The notes: generated by a model not told the origin, from the sequence alone. A stretch of DNA of 64,000 nucleotides from Desulfuromonadaceae bacterium (GCA_028683855.1 JAQUHA010000018.1:16428-80427); one strand, 5' to 3'; counted from the stretch's first letter, positions 7,601-16,183 are shown. A program made the numbers and translations.

Positions 7601-7882
7601 TTAATGGTAGTCGGTTATTTCAACATCGGTTGCTTCGCCGTCTGTAAACCGAAAGCATATTCGCCATTGGTCGTTAATCCTGACACTCCACTGCCCTGTC
7701 CTGTCACCAGAGAGAGTTTCAAGACGGTTTGACGGGGGAATTAGCAAATCAGTAACTTCGCGTGCACTATCTAACTGTGTCAAACGCATAATCGAACGGA
7801 TAATAATTTCAGGAGGAAGTTTTTTGGATTTCCCCGATGCAAAGAGTTTTTCAGTTTCTTTATTCGCAAACGATGTGATCAT
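7601..7882 (-). CDS. higB: HigB-type toxin (RelE/ParE fold)
   Basis: 93 aa, the normal length of a HigB 'killer' protein. Motifs: FANKETEKLFASGKSKKLP at the N-terminus, NRLETLSGDRTGQWSVRIND, and the closing QWRICFRF with DVEITDYH. Members of this family are ribosome-dependent mRNA interferases. The start ATG (7880-7882) falls about 6 bases after the -10 box, so the message may be nearly leaderless. Toxin-antitoxin pairs are thought to stabilise integron cassettes against loss. Confidence 0.93.
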   Translation of the reverse strand: MITSFANKETEKLFASGKSKKLPPEIIIRSIMRLTQLDSAREVTDLLIPPSNRLETLSGDRTGQWSVRINDQWRICFRFTDGEATDVEITDYH

Positions 7883-7888
7883 GACCTG

Positions 7889-7917
7889 ATAATAAACATT
7901 TTGTTTACATAGGTCAA
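7889..7917 (-). promoter_or_regulatory. higBA promoter with operator dyad
   Basis: On the minus strand -35 TTGACC (7912-7917) and -10 TATTAT (7889-7894) are separated by 17 bases. A dyad TAAACA-AAA-TGTTTA (7893-7907) fills the spacer and overlaps the -10 box, a good place for HigA binding and autorepression. Confidence 0.75.
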
Positions 7918-7942
7918 TACCAAAAAGTAATCCAAACTAAAT

Positions 7943-8000
7943 TTCCAACCAGGAAGAAGCACTGGCCTGAAACCGCCGGTGTTCTCCCAAACCGTTGAAC
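7943..8000 (+). repeat. attC site 5 (last of array)
   Basis: 58-bp site: R'' TTCCAAC (7943-7949), imperfect arms GAAGAAGCACTGG / CCGGTGTTCTCC with unpaired bases, and R' GTTGAAC (7994-8000). No further gene with an attC follows: the next sequence is an IS3 remnant, so this is the right end of the cassette array. Confidence 0.85.
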
Positions 8001-8035
8001 AACAAAACCATACATAAAAAAATATGAGGAGGCGT

Positions 8036-8300
8036 TATGGCATCTGGATACACTGGCAGGCTGGGTAGCTGCTGCCAAGTTGTCATCACAGCCATTAGCT
8101 CCCGGCACACGCACAGCTGCAGAACTTATTGCTGAGAATGTCAAGTTGCGTAAAGAGCTGGCTGTCGCCCAGATGGAGCGCGACATATTAAAAAAGGCGA
8201 CGGCGTACTTTGCAAGGGAATCGCTGCCAGGTACGCGTTCATGAAGAAGTGGCGATTCCGCTACCCAGTAACAATTATGAGCCGTGTTTTAAGCTGGAAC
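8036..8300 (+). pseudogene. IS3-family transposase remnant (OrfA C-term, OrfB N-term)
   Basis: The frame from 8036 to the stop at 8242-8244 gives the OrfA leucine-zipper end: TAAELIAENVKLRKELAVAQ, then ERDILKKATAYFARESLPGT. Overlapping it, OrfB starts with YAFMKKWRFRYPVTIMSRVL and then loses likeness near 8290. The N-terminal half of OrfA is missing here but is present at 337-540, and the two pieces hardly overlap in content. The following 8300-8552 holds no supported gene, only an AT-rich imperfect inverted repeat at about 8507-8536 close to the end of the next gene. Confidence 0.8.
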
Positions 8301-8552
8301 GGCTCAAGCCTTGACGAAAAGAGTCGTACGCGCGAGACTCTGAATTATATGGCGGACTACTGTTTTGATGAGAAAACGAGCGAACTGCTGATACTTCAGA
8401 CCGTTCAGAAACCAGACTTGACTAATCGCGGTGCCTCATCACTACTGATAAAGAATATCTGAATAAATCCGGAAGAGTGTAAAGTAAATACGGTTGGAGA
8501 TTTGAACGGTGCAATATAAAGACCTTATATGCACCTTCCAACAAGAAGAGAG

Positions 8553-9185
8553 TTACGGCTCTGCCGAGAGCATAAGCTCTGCTATAACAGCCCATCTGGC
8601 AAGATTGGCAGCATTTGGAGTATCCAGCTTAAGCATAACATTGGTTCGATGAACCTGAACAGTGTTGCTGCGAATACCGAGGCGAGTGGCAATCTGTTTG
8701 GAGGTGTACCCCTGACCTACCAGGAGAAGAACCTCCAGTTCACGGGGTGTGATGTGCTGCCTGAGAAAGTTGTGTTCCTCCCTGAAAGCGGATCTTTCAG
8801 CTTTCAGACGTAATATCTCTATGCGGTGCAAACGCCCTGTAACAGCTGCTATCAGCTCCTCGGCAAGAAATGGCTTAGTCAGATAATCATCCGCACCGGA
8901 AGACATACCGCGACGAAAGTTGGTTCTGTCATCAAGGGCGGTTACAAAAATAAAAGGGATATCAGAAAACTCGTCGTTAAGTTTCAGGGTTTCAAGAACG
9001 GAATAACCATCCATTCCGGGCATCATTATATCGCAAAGAATCAGGTCCGGTCGTACGTCCCTTATCATGCCGATGCCATCAGGTCCGTTTGATGCGGTTC
9101 GAACGGCAAAACCTTCCGACCCAAGAACAGACTCCATAACCTCTATGATTGTAAGGTCATCTTCAATAACCAGAATTGAATACAC
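8553..9185 (-). CDS. NarL/FixJ-type response regulator
   Basis: 210 aa. Receiver domain at residues 3-118 with acidic pocket ED (9-10), phospho-acceptor D52 in LILCDIMMPGMDG and K104. After a helical linker, a LuxR-type helix-turn-helix (residues 146-200) has ITPRELEVLLLVGQGYTSKQ and the usual NTVQVH. GTG start at 9185 with GGAG upstream. A transcription regulator activated by phosphorylation. No kinase is adjacent; the Cys-rich PAS kinase at 10829-12007 is the nearest candidate partner. Confidence 0.9.
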   Translation of the reverse strand: MYSILVIEDDLTIIEVMESVLGSEGFAVRTASNGPDGIGMIRDVRPDLILCDIMMPGMDGYSVLETLKLNDEFSDIPFIFVTALDDRTNFRRGMSSGADDYLTKPFLAEELIAAVTGRLHRIEILRLKAERSAFREEHNFLRQHITPRELEVLLLVGQGYTSKQIATRLGIRSNTVQVHRTNVMLKLDTPNAANLARWAVIAELMLSAEP

Positions 9186-9533
9186 GATAAAGGCTCCAGT
9201 ACCAATTTGTTAGCAGACCCCGGCATCCGAACCGTAATTAGCACAAATTAAAAAATGACTCAAGGCTTTCTTAACCGGATAGTTCAAGAAGCTGAAGCGA
9301 TATAACCTGAGTCAATCTAATCGAAACAAAATATTATGTACATCATATTCATACCGATTTCTCGCCGATTTCACCGGCATTAATCCTCTCGACATTCACC
9401 ATTCAGAGTTGATTGACAAAAAGCCGGATGCCATGCGATAAACTGATTCCGTATGGATGAGCCGCTTCCGAATTTATGAGGCGGTTTTTATTTAACTATC
9501 TGAAACAAGCGATATATAATCCGGAGAGAGTGC
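9186..9533 (+). promoter_or_regulatory. Intergenic region with promoter and attenuator-like hairpin
   Basis: Facing the DUF445 gene there is -35 TTGACA (9413-9418), 18 bases, then -10 GATAAA (9437-9442). About 17 bases after the -10 box, a 9-bp stem (AGCCGCTTC 9460-9468 with GAGGCGGTT 9479-9487, two wobble pairs) is followed by TTTATTT. This is terminator-like and lies between the promoter and the gene. No ORF is supported in this stretch. Confidence 0.5.
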
Positions 9534-10793
9534 GTGGACAACAGAAAACTGATACTCAGAAGAAACAAGAGGATAGCGACTGGATTGATGCTTACTGCTG
9601 CGGCACTGTTTGTTATTGCCCGCAGCCAGAAAGGAGACGCAGGGTGGGAATGGCTCGCCGCGTTTTCGGAGGCGGCAATGGTTGGCGCTTTGGCAGATTG
9701 GTTTGCCGTAGTAGCGCTCTTCCGCCACCCTTTGGGGATTCCTGTCCCTCATACGGCTATAATCAAGAGCAAGAAGGATGTAATTTCCGAAAACCTTGCC
9801 CTGTTTATACGTGATAAATTTCTTGCCAGCGATACGTTGATAGCCAGAATGAGGGCATACAACCCTGCTGAACATCTTGCATCCTACCTTATGTCAGACA
9901 TTAACGCTGTTTCCCTTGCAAAAGGTTTGACACAGATAGTGGGAGAGTCACTTGATTTTATTGAGGACGAAAGAGTTCAGCTTCTGATTAGAGCTGCTGT
10001 ACGCAACAGAGTTGATAATTTCGATCTTTCTGCATCCACCGCATCGATTCTTGACACAATAAGAAATGACAACCGGCATCAGATTATCCTTAATGACCTC
10101 CTGAACCGTCTTGCCGGATGGTTGAATACACCAGAGGCGCAAACCAGGCTGGCAAACTCGATCAATGATATGTGTTCGAAGGAGTATCCGCTACTGGTTG
10201 CGTTCATCCCAAACAGGGATCAGTTTGCCAGAGGTGCCGGCGAGAAAATAGTCAAGCGAATTAATGCATTCATTCAGGAGGTGAATAGCGACCCCAATCA
10301 TGAAATCAGAGGTAAGTTTGATACAGCTGTGACTAATTTCAGCGAAAGATTGAAATCAGACTCAGAGCTGCGGAGCAGAATAGAAATAATCAAGCGCGAG
10401 ACTCTCCACAACGAGGCGATTTCCGATTATGCACGAGGCATGGGCAATGCTCTTAAAAAATGGCTTACAGGTGATCTGCAAAGCTCTGAATCAAAGGTAG
10501 AGGGGAAAATCAGGTCTGCGATTACCGGTCTTGGATCTACTCTGTCTAAAAATTCCAGCTTGAAAGAGTCTCTGAATGATCATCTTGAAAAGCTGGTGAT
10601 TCACCACGGAGACAAGGTTCGTTCGGCGATTTCCGGGCATATTTCGGGAACGATGCAGAAATGGGATAGTGATGACTACACAAATGAAATAGAGCTAAGC
10701 ATCGGCTCAGACCTGCAGTTCATAAGGATGAACGGAACTCTTGTAGGGGGTGTTATCGGGCTGCTGCTGCACGCTGTTTCTCTGCTGTTCTAG
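9534..10793 (+). CDS. DUF445 family membrane protein
   Basis: 419 aa. GTG start with GGAGAG upstream. The N-terminal part has a hydrophobic helix (KRIATGLMLTAAALFVIA), then the family mark AFSEAAMVGALADWFAVVAL followed by FRHPLGIPVPHTAIIKSKKD. A long helical middle region faces one compartment, and the C-terminus has a last membrane helix (GTLVGGVIGLLLHAVSLLF). E. coli YjiN belongs to the same family; no function is established. Confidence 0.88.
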   Translation: MDNRKLILRRNKRIATGLMLTAAALFVIARSQKGDAGWEWLAAFSEAAMVGALADWFAVVALFRHPLGIPVPHTAIIKSKKDVISENLALFIRDKFLASDTLIARMRAYNPAEHLASYLMSDINAVSLAKGLTQIVGESLDFIEDERVQLLIRAAVRNRVDNFDLSASTASILDTIRNDNRHQIILNDLLNRLAGWLNTPEAQTRLANSINDMCSKEYPLLVAFIPNRDQFARGAGEKIVKRINAFIQEVNSDPNHEIRGKFDTAVTNFSERLKSDSELRSRIEIIKRETLHNEAISDYARGMGNALKKWLTGDLQSSESKVEGKIRSAITGLGSTLSKNSSLKESLNDHLEKLVIHHGDKVRSAISGHISGTMQKWDSDDYTNEIELSIGSDLQFIRMNGTLVGGVIGLLLHAVSLLF

Positions 10794-10828
10794 CTTAAAA
10801 GCCACTCCCTTTCGGGGCTGAATAAAGC

Positions 10829-12007
10829 TTATAGAGTAACCAGAGTGTCTGAGGGCAGTCTTATAAAAAAGGATGTTCCATCTATATTGTGGCTGCTGAA
10901 ATCTACAGCACCCCCAAGATATCGTTCCCCAAAAAGTTTCATGCTGTATGTCCCAAGACCTCTCCCCTGAGAACTTTTTGTACTGAAGGAGCGTTTAAAA
11001 AGCTGCAATGCTACAGTTTCCGGAATTGTTCCGGGGTTATTAACGATAAAACATGGTTCACCTTCCCGGTTTTCATACCTGACCTTCACCTTCGCAGGGC
11101 ATTCGGTAGCTTCAAGTGCGTTTTTAATCATATTTGCGAGGATTCTGGTAAGAAGTGGAAGGCTTGTCATTATATGTATTTCAGTTTCGGGGATTTCAAT
11201 ATCAATCTGCTGTGATTTGTCAGGCGGATAGCCGGCAAAGAAAGAGTGGGCAACTTCGAGTATCTCTGAAATGCTTACAGTCTGGAGCTTAACCGTCAAC
11301 TCTCCGCGTTCTGCCTGAATCAGAAAGTGCTGATTCTGAACCTCCTGCGTCAGATGCGATGAAAGTCCGACAATTTTCTGCGCGATACTGCTCGCATCAT
11401 TCGGCCTTCTTGTGAGAATTTCACTCCACCCCTGCAGACCGGTGATAATATTGTTGAGGTCGTGAATAAAAACACTTTCAAGTGCGTCACGCCTCTTTGC
11501 ACCGCTTATATCGTGCAGAAGAAATATTGTAAGATCGTTAGAGTCGAGTGTAAGTGGTGTTGAACGGACAGAAAATTCGTGCGCTTCATAGACATCATTT
11601 CTCCTCACGGTCATGAGGCATTCACCTTTGGTAGGGCTTTTCAGAGTCTGGCTCGCCAGAATTGAGATTACGGCACCGCAAGTGGAGCAGCTGCGTGATG
11701 TCCCGCAACCGTTGGGTGTCTCGTTACTGTGAATGCACCCAAACAACTCGCCGGGACGCAAGCCTCTCAAATATTCGCTATCGGAGACATTAAGGGCATC
11801 AAGCACATCCTGGTTTGTTGCGAGAACCTGGCGCTGCTTATTAAGTATCAGCACAAACCCTTCTACTGACTCCATAATTGCCTGTGTTATCGGATTATTA
11901 AGGCAGTATTCGGCAACTTTTCTCAATACGGCGTCAGACGCACGAGCAGGTGAGGCAAACCAAGTGCCTGAATCCGGCATGACATCTCTGGCTGTATCTG
12001 ATACCAT
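10829..12007 (-). CDS. Histidine kinase with Cys-rich PAS domain
   Basis: 392 aa, no membrane segment, so probably cytoplasmic. PAS-like domain at residues 40-165 with a conserved-looking Cys set: C91, C101, C107 and C110 in GCIHS and GCGTSRSCSTCGA. The kinase core has H182 in FIHDLNN, N-box ANMIKNALEA (N292, N296) and a glycine box GRGLGTYSMK. The usual D of the G1 box is replaced (FIVNNPGTI). The Cys cluster could hold a metal, an Fe-S cluster or haem, which is inference. The response regulator at 8553-9185 may be its partner. Confidence 0.88.
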   Translation of the reverse strand: MVSDTARDVMPDSGTWFASPARASDAVLRKVAEYCLNNPITQAIMESVEGFVLILNKQRQVLATNQDVLDALNVSDSEYLRGLRPGELFGCIHSNETPNGCGTSRSCSTCGAVISILASQTLKSPTKGECLMTVRRNDVYEAHEFSVRSTPLTLDSNDLTIFLLHDISGAKRRDALESVFIHDLNNIITGLQGWSEILTRRPNDASSIAQKIVGLSSHLTQEVQNQHFLIQAERGELTVKLQTVSISEILEVAHSFFAGYPPDKSQQIDIEIPETEIHIMTSLPLLTRILANMIKNALEATECPAKVKVRYENREGEPCFIVNNPGTIPETVALQLFKRSFSTKSSQGRGLGTYSMKLFGERYLGGAVDFSSHNIDGTSFFIRLPSDTLVTL

Positions 12008-12109
12008 GTTGCCTCCAATTACAGAGATTTCCGCACAGATTATCGATGAATATATTATTAGTCAAGAACAGTTATTACGCTCATAAGAGTGTATAAAGGA
12101 GCTGTTTGA

Positions 12110-14086
12110 ATGCGTGGTCTGATTTTTTTTCAAAAAGCAGTCGGATGCCTCACTGTTACGGGGCTGTTCCTTCTGATAATTCTCTCTTCATCCGCTATGG
12201 CACAGGATAATTTTGCCTCCTATCCAAACCTCCCTTACGGCTATTCGTCAATAAGGGTTTTTGACAATCAGAGTCGTTTTGTCGGCCGTATCCTTTCGGA
12301 TAAGCGCTATTGGGTCTCAATTGACAGAATTCCGATATTCTTACAAAAAGCTGTAATTGCCGTAGAAGATGCCCGGTTTTATGAACATGGCGGCATTGAT
12401 GTACGCGGTATAGCAAGAGCCCTGGTAAAGGATGTGGTCAAGCGCAGATTTGTCGAGGGGGGGTCAACAATCACCCAGCAGCTTATTAAAAACAGATATC
12501 TCTCTAGCGAAAAGACTATTGAGCGGAAATTTGATGAAGCACGGATGTCTATTGAATTTGAGCAGAAATACAATAAAAAACAGATTCTTGAGATGTACTT
12601 TAACGAAATATATTACGGCAACGGCGCATGGGGTATTGCACAGGCAGCCAGACTCTATTTTGACAAGAATCCCGAAGAGCTGAATGAATCAGAGTGCGCT
12701 ATGCTTGCAGGAGTTCAAAAAAATCCTGCACATTACAACCCCTACGGAAAATCCTCTGAGGTAACCGGTCGCCGCGATGTAGTACTGAAGCGGATGCTGA
12801 GTCTTGAAATGATCTCAAAAGAGCAGAGCAGACAGTTACGAGCCAATCCGCCTGTTATCACCAAAAAAGGCGAGGTTCCACAGTATATGGCGCTTTTACG
12901 GAACAAGCTGATCAAACAGTATGGCTCCGATATTGTAGAGCAGGGGGGATTGGAAATTACCGCAGCCCTCGATCTGAACCTGCAGAAAACTGCGGAACAT
13001 GAGTTAAAAAACGGTGTTAAGAGGTATTCCCCCCATCTGCAGGGTGCCTTGATAACAATGGATATGAGGAATGGCAATGTCCTTGCTGCCGTGGGCGGTG
13101 CAGACACAGCACAGGCAGGTTACAACCGTGCTTTTTCCGCCAAACGTCAACCAGGTTCAGCGATAAAGCCTTTCATATATGCTGCCGCTCTCGAAAAGGG
13201 GGTAACTGTTGGCTCCCTCTGGAATGATATACCTGCGACATACGACAGAGGAAATGGCGAAACCTGGAAACCGCTTAATTACGGGAGAGAGGAGTACGGC
13301 GAGCTGTCACTCCGAGAAGCTCTTGCCTACTCCAACAATGTGATTGCCGTAAAACTGCTGGAAACGATTGGAGTTCCTTATTTCGTTGATTTTGCAGCAA
13401 AAGCTGGCATCTCTCTCCAACCCGAAAGTGGGCTTTCACTTGCTCTGGGGACTTCCGAAGTTTCACTTAATGAATTACTTCTTGCTTACACGACTTTGGG
13501 CAGAGCAGGTGTACGGACAGAGCCAAGATTTATCATAAGGGTGTACGACCGGAAGCATAAATCCTGGCTGGAAAACCCACCGGTGATGACTTCAGTTATC
13601 TCTCCGGCATCTGCATACATTACCACCGATATCCTTAAAGACGTAATGACGTACGGAACGGCAAAGAATCTCAAACAATTTAACAGACAATATCCGTCAG
13701 CAGGAAAAACCGGAACAACAGATGATTATCGTGACGCATGGTTTGTCGGCTACACACCAGAGTTGATTACAGGAGTTTGGGTTGGATATGACAAGCCTAA
13801 GCCGGGTGGAAAAGGTTTTACAGGTGGAGCCGTTGCAGCACCGATATGGGAGAAGGTAATGCGTAAAGCTGTTGCGACAACTCCTGCTACGGGGTTTGCC
13901 AGACCGGACTCTGTAATATCTGTCATTATCGACCCGGCTACAGGCTTTCTAGCAACACCTGACTGCCCGGAGACACTTGAAGAATTTTATATTTTCGGGA
14001 CAGAACCTATGGAATACTGCCATGAGCTCTCCTCACCTGAAAGCCCAGCTCCAACTCCGCCAGCCGTAGAGGATCAGACAAATTGA
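12110..14086 (+). CDS. Class A penicillin-binding protein (PBP1A family)
   Basis: 658 aa bifunctional peptidoglycan synthase. An N-terminal hydrophobic segment (residues 10-30) acts as signal or anchor. Glycosyltransferase (GT51) motifs: VEDARFYEHGG with catalytic E86, and GGSTITQQ at 117-124. Transpeptidase motifs: S350-x-x-K353 in PGSAIKPF, SNN at 408-410 and KTGTT at 533-537. All catalytic residues are present. The C-terminus is short and Pro-rich. The segment just after the signal is Ala/Gln-poor and does not look like a long cytoplasmic tail. Start chosen at the ATG with AAAGGAG upstream. Confidence 0.93.
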   Translation: MRGLIFFQKAVGCLTVTGLFLLIILSSSAMAQDNFASYPNLPYGYSSIRVFDNQSRFVGRILSDKRYWVSIDRIPIFLQKAVIAVEDARFYEHGGIDVRGIARALVKDVVKRRFVEGGSTITQQLIKNRYLSSEKTIERKFDEARMSIEFEQKYNKKQILEMYFNEIYYGNGAWGIAQAARLYFDKNPEELNESECAMLAGVQKNPAHYNPYGKSSEVTGRRDVVLKRMLSLEMISKEQSRQLRANPPVITKKGEVPQYMALLRNKLIKQYGSDIVEQGGLEITAALDLNLQKTAEHELKNGVKRYSPHLQGALITMDMRNGNVLAAVGGADTAQAGYNRAFSAKRQPGSAIKPFIYAAALEKGVTVGSLWNDIPATYDRGNGETWKPLNYGREEYGELSLREALAYSNNVIAVKLLETIGVPYFVDFAAKAGISLQPESGLSLALGTSEVSLNELLLAYTTLGRAGVRTEPRFIIRVYDRKHKSWLENPPVMTSVISPASAYITTDILKDVMTYGTAKNLKQFNRQYPSAGKTGTTDDYRDAWFVGYTPELITGVWVGYDKPKPGGKGFTGGAVAAPIWEKVMRKAVATTPATGFARPDSVISVIIDPATGFLATPDCPETLEEFYIFGTEPMEYCHELSSPESPAPTPPAVEDQTN

Positions 14087-14199
14087 ATAGCAGTTTCGCA
14101 GCCATAGCCATGACTGCTCTTAAAACATCCGTATTCCTACCCCGGCTTCAGCACAGAAACAGGGGTAAAATAACCTGTAAAAACAGTATCAATAGACGT

Positions 14200-14218
14200 T
14201 TATACTAGGAGTGTATAA
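14200..14218. promoter_or_regulatory. Dyad TTATAC-N7-GTATAA before small secreted protein gene
   Basis: An inverted repeat with 6-bp arms, 7 bases apart, whose right arm overlaps a TATAAT-like -10 box. It lies about 95 bases upstream of the gene at 14315. Two overlapping TTGACA boxes (14278-14283 and 14289-14294) lie nearer the gene. It looks like an operator, but no regulator gene is next to it. Confidence 0.35.
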
Positions 14219-14314
14219 TTTAGTAACGCATCCGAACCACCTGTTTTTATATGAGTTCCAGGTGTCTGTAATCTGGTATTGACATTTCTTGACAAATTAC
14301 ATAGGTTATCCAAT

Positions 14315-14692
14315 ATGTACAAATTCAAACAACATATAAACATCTCTGATTCATACAACTTTGCAATAGCAATTTTACTTATAGCAACCTATCTGACGCT
14401 GTCGGCAACATCATTTGCTTTTGCCGCTACAGGGGGATCGGGCGAAATTTCAAGACAGACTTATTACGGAACTGAAACACCCGCTACTAACGGGAGTTCC
14501 CCATGCTCACATGAAGAAAACACCAACTGCTGCGATACAACTTTCTGCAACTGCGGGTGTCACGCGCCGATTGCCTCAGGCATGATTCTCAAATATGCGC
14601 CGCTCATACTTTTGCAGAGTATTCGGGAACAATCATGCACTTTACCAAAGGTATACCTGTCAATTTTTGTTCCCCCGCAAAACTCCGTCTGA
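14315..14692 (+). CDS. Small secreted Cys-rich protein
   Basis: 125 aa from the ATG at 14315. Residues 18-45 or so make a signal peptide ending near FAFAA. The mature part has a Cys cluster with SPCSHEENTNCC and TTFCNCGCHAPI, then a C-terminal half ending in LPKVYLSIFVPPQN. The final PxVYLxxFVPPQN pattern recalls short proteins located next to heavy-metal efflux operons in Geobacter, from memory only. The Cys/His cluster suggests metal binding. It stands alone between the penicillin-binding protein and the cytochrome c maturation genes. Confidence 0.7.
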   Translation: MYKFKQHINISDSYNFAIAILLIATYLTLSATSFAFAATGGSGEISRQTYYGTETPATNGSSPCSHEENTNCCDTTFCNCGCHAPIASGMILKYAPLILLQSIREQSCTLPKVYLSIFVPPQNSV

Positions 14693-14804
14693 TCCGCTTG
14701 AAAACTCTGATCTATCAAAATATCGCTGCCATCCTGCCTGATATAATCTTCTGATACAATCCGAAGAACAGGGCAGCTCTTCACATACCAAGGAGAATAT
14801 ACAA

Positions 14805-16181
14805 GTGACAACACCGAAAAAAGATTTTCTTCATTCATTATGGGATTTTTTCTGTTCGCTCAAACTTACGATGTTCCTGCTGATATCTCTGGCAGTAATA
14901 TCGATAATAGGAACGATCATCCCCCAGGGCATACCCCCTCAGAAATATCTGGCGGAATTGAGTCCGGCTAAAATAAAGCTCTACAAATCCCTTGGCTTCT
15001 TCGATATGTACCATTCTTGGTGGTTCATACTTCTGCTCTATATGTTAACAGTAAACCTGGTCGCCTGTTCGATTAAACGACTTCCGCATATCTGGCAGAT
15101 TGTTACTAAACCGGTTACGACGTTAACTGTTTCGCTGGAACGATCACTAAGCAACACCGCAACGATAGCCTGTTCGGATGAAACAATTAAAGTCAAGGAT
15201 AGTATTGCATCCTTTATAAAGAGTGAATTCAGCGAACCGACAATAACAGAGGCTGACGGTGTCTGGCATATCTTTGCACAGAAAACACCCTGGTGCCGCC
15301 TCTCCGTCTATTTCGTCCACCTTAGCGTAATCGTGATATTTATTGGATCTATAATCGGTTCGCTATTCGGCTACAAAGGTTTCGTAAACATTCTTGAAGG
15401 GGAAACGGTCTCCAAAATAATGCTCCGCTCCGAAAAGGAACTTGATCTTGATTTTGCGCTCCGCCTCGATCAGTTCAGCGTCAGCAAATATCCAAACGGC
15501 GCACCTAAAGAGTTTAAAAGCATTATTACGGTACTTGAAAACGGCAAACCGGTTCCTGATTACACTAATACCCGCGTCATAGTAAATGATCCCCTGAACT
15601 ATAAGGGTATAACCTTCTATCAATCGAGTTACGGTAATGCCGGCAGCTATTTTTTTATAGTTACCGATCTTGACGGCGGAAATCCGGTTAAACTTGCCGT
15701 AGAAAGTCAATCATCGGTAAATCTTCCAGGCGGTACTAGTATGCACGTAACCGACGCTACAAATGACGTTTCTCCATTTGCGCCTGGATTGTCAGGACCT
15801 GCGGCACAGGTAGAAGTGCATTCACCGGATGGAAAGAGTGAAAGCTTTGTCGTGTACGCCAACCATCCTGAACTCAACATTCAGCACGCAAAGACACACG
15901 GAACCGGCCCTGTTTTACACTATAAGGGAGGAAAAGATCTTATGTATACTGGCCTTCAAGTCGCCAAAGACCCGGGGGTCGAGATTGTCTGGTTGGGATG
16001 CTTAATGATGGTCTTTGGAATTTATGCAGCATTTTTCATATCTCACAGACGCATCTGGGTGCGCGTAGAACATGGCAAAATAACTGTAGGTGGAAATACC
16101 AGCAAAAACCAGAGTGCATTTGCACTGACTTTTGACAATCTGGTCGAAAGACTCAAAAAAGATCTTATAAAGGAGAAGTAG
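14805..16181 (+). CDS. resB: ResB family cytochrome c biogenesis protein
   Basis: 458 aa, GTG start after AAGGAGA. ResB (Ccs1) works with CcsA/ResC to carry haem across the inner membrane and attach it to apocytochromes c. Features: N-terminal WDFFCSLKLTMFLLISLAV with the family's 'F-x-S-x-K-L-T' entry, three early membrane helices, a large periplasmic region and a last helix near residue 400 (VEIVWLGCLMMVFGIYAAFF). The next gene starts 3 bases after the stop, as in resBC operons. Confidence 0.92.
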   Translation: MTTPKKDFLHSLWDFFCSLKLTMFLLISLAVISIIGTIIPQGIPPQKYLAELSPAKIKLYKSLGFFDMYHSWWFILLLYMLTVNLVACSIKRLPHIWQIVTKPVTTLTVSLERSLSNTATIACSDETIKVKDSIASFIKSEFSEPTITEADGVWHIFAQKTPWCRLSVYFVHLSVIVIFIGSIIGSLFGYKGFVNILEGETVSKIMLRSEKELDLDFALRLDQFSVSKYPNGAPKEFKSIITVLENGKPVPDYTNTRVIVNDPLNYKGITFYQSSYGNAGSYFFIVTDLDGGNPVKLAVESQSSVNLPGGTSMHVTDATNDVSPFAPGLSGPAAQVEVHSPDGKSESFVVYANHPELNIQHAKTHGTGPVLHYKGGKDLMYTGLQVAKDPGVEIVWLGCLMMVFGIYAAFFISHRRIWVRVEHGKITVGGNTSKNQSAFALTFDNLVERLKKDLIKEK

Positions 16182-16183
16182 TC

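Noticed and set aside
9476..9814. Plus- and minus-strand ORFs over the start of the DUF445 gene
   Set aside because: They overlap a clear family gene in other frames and lack any domain.
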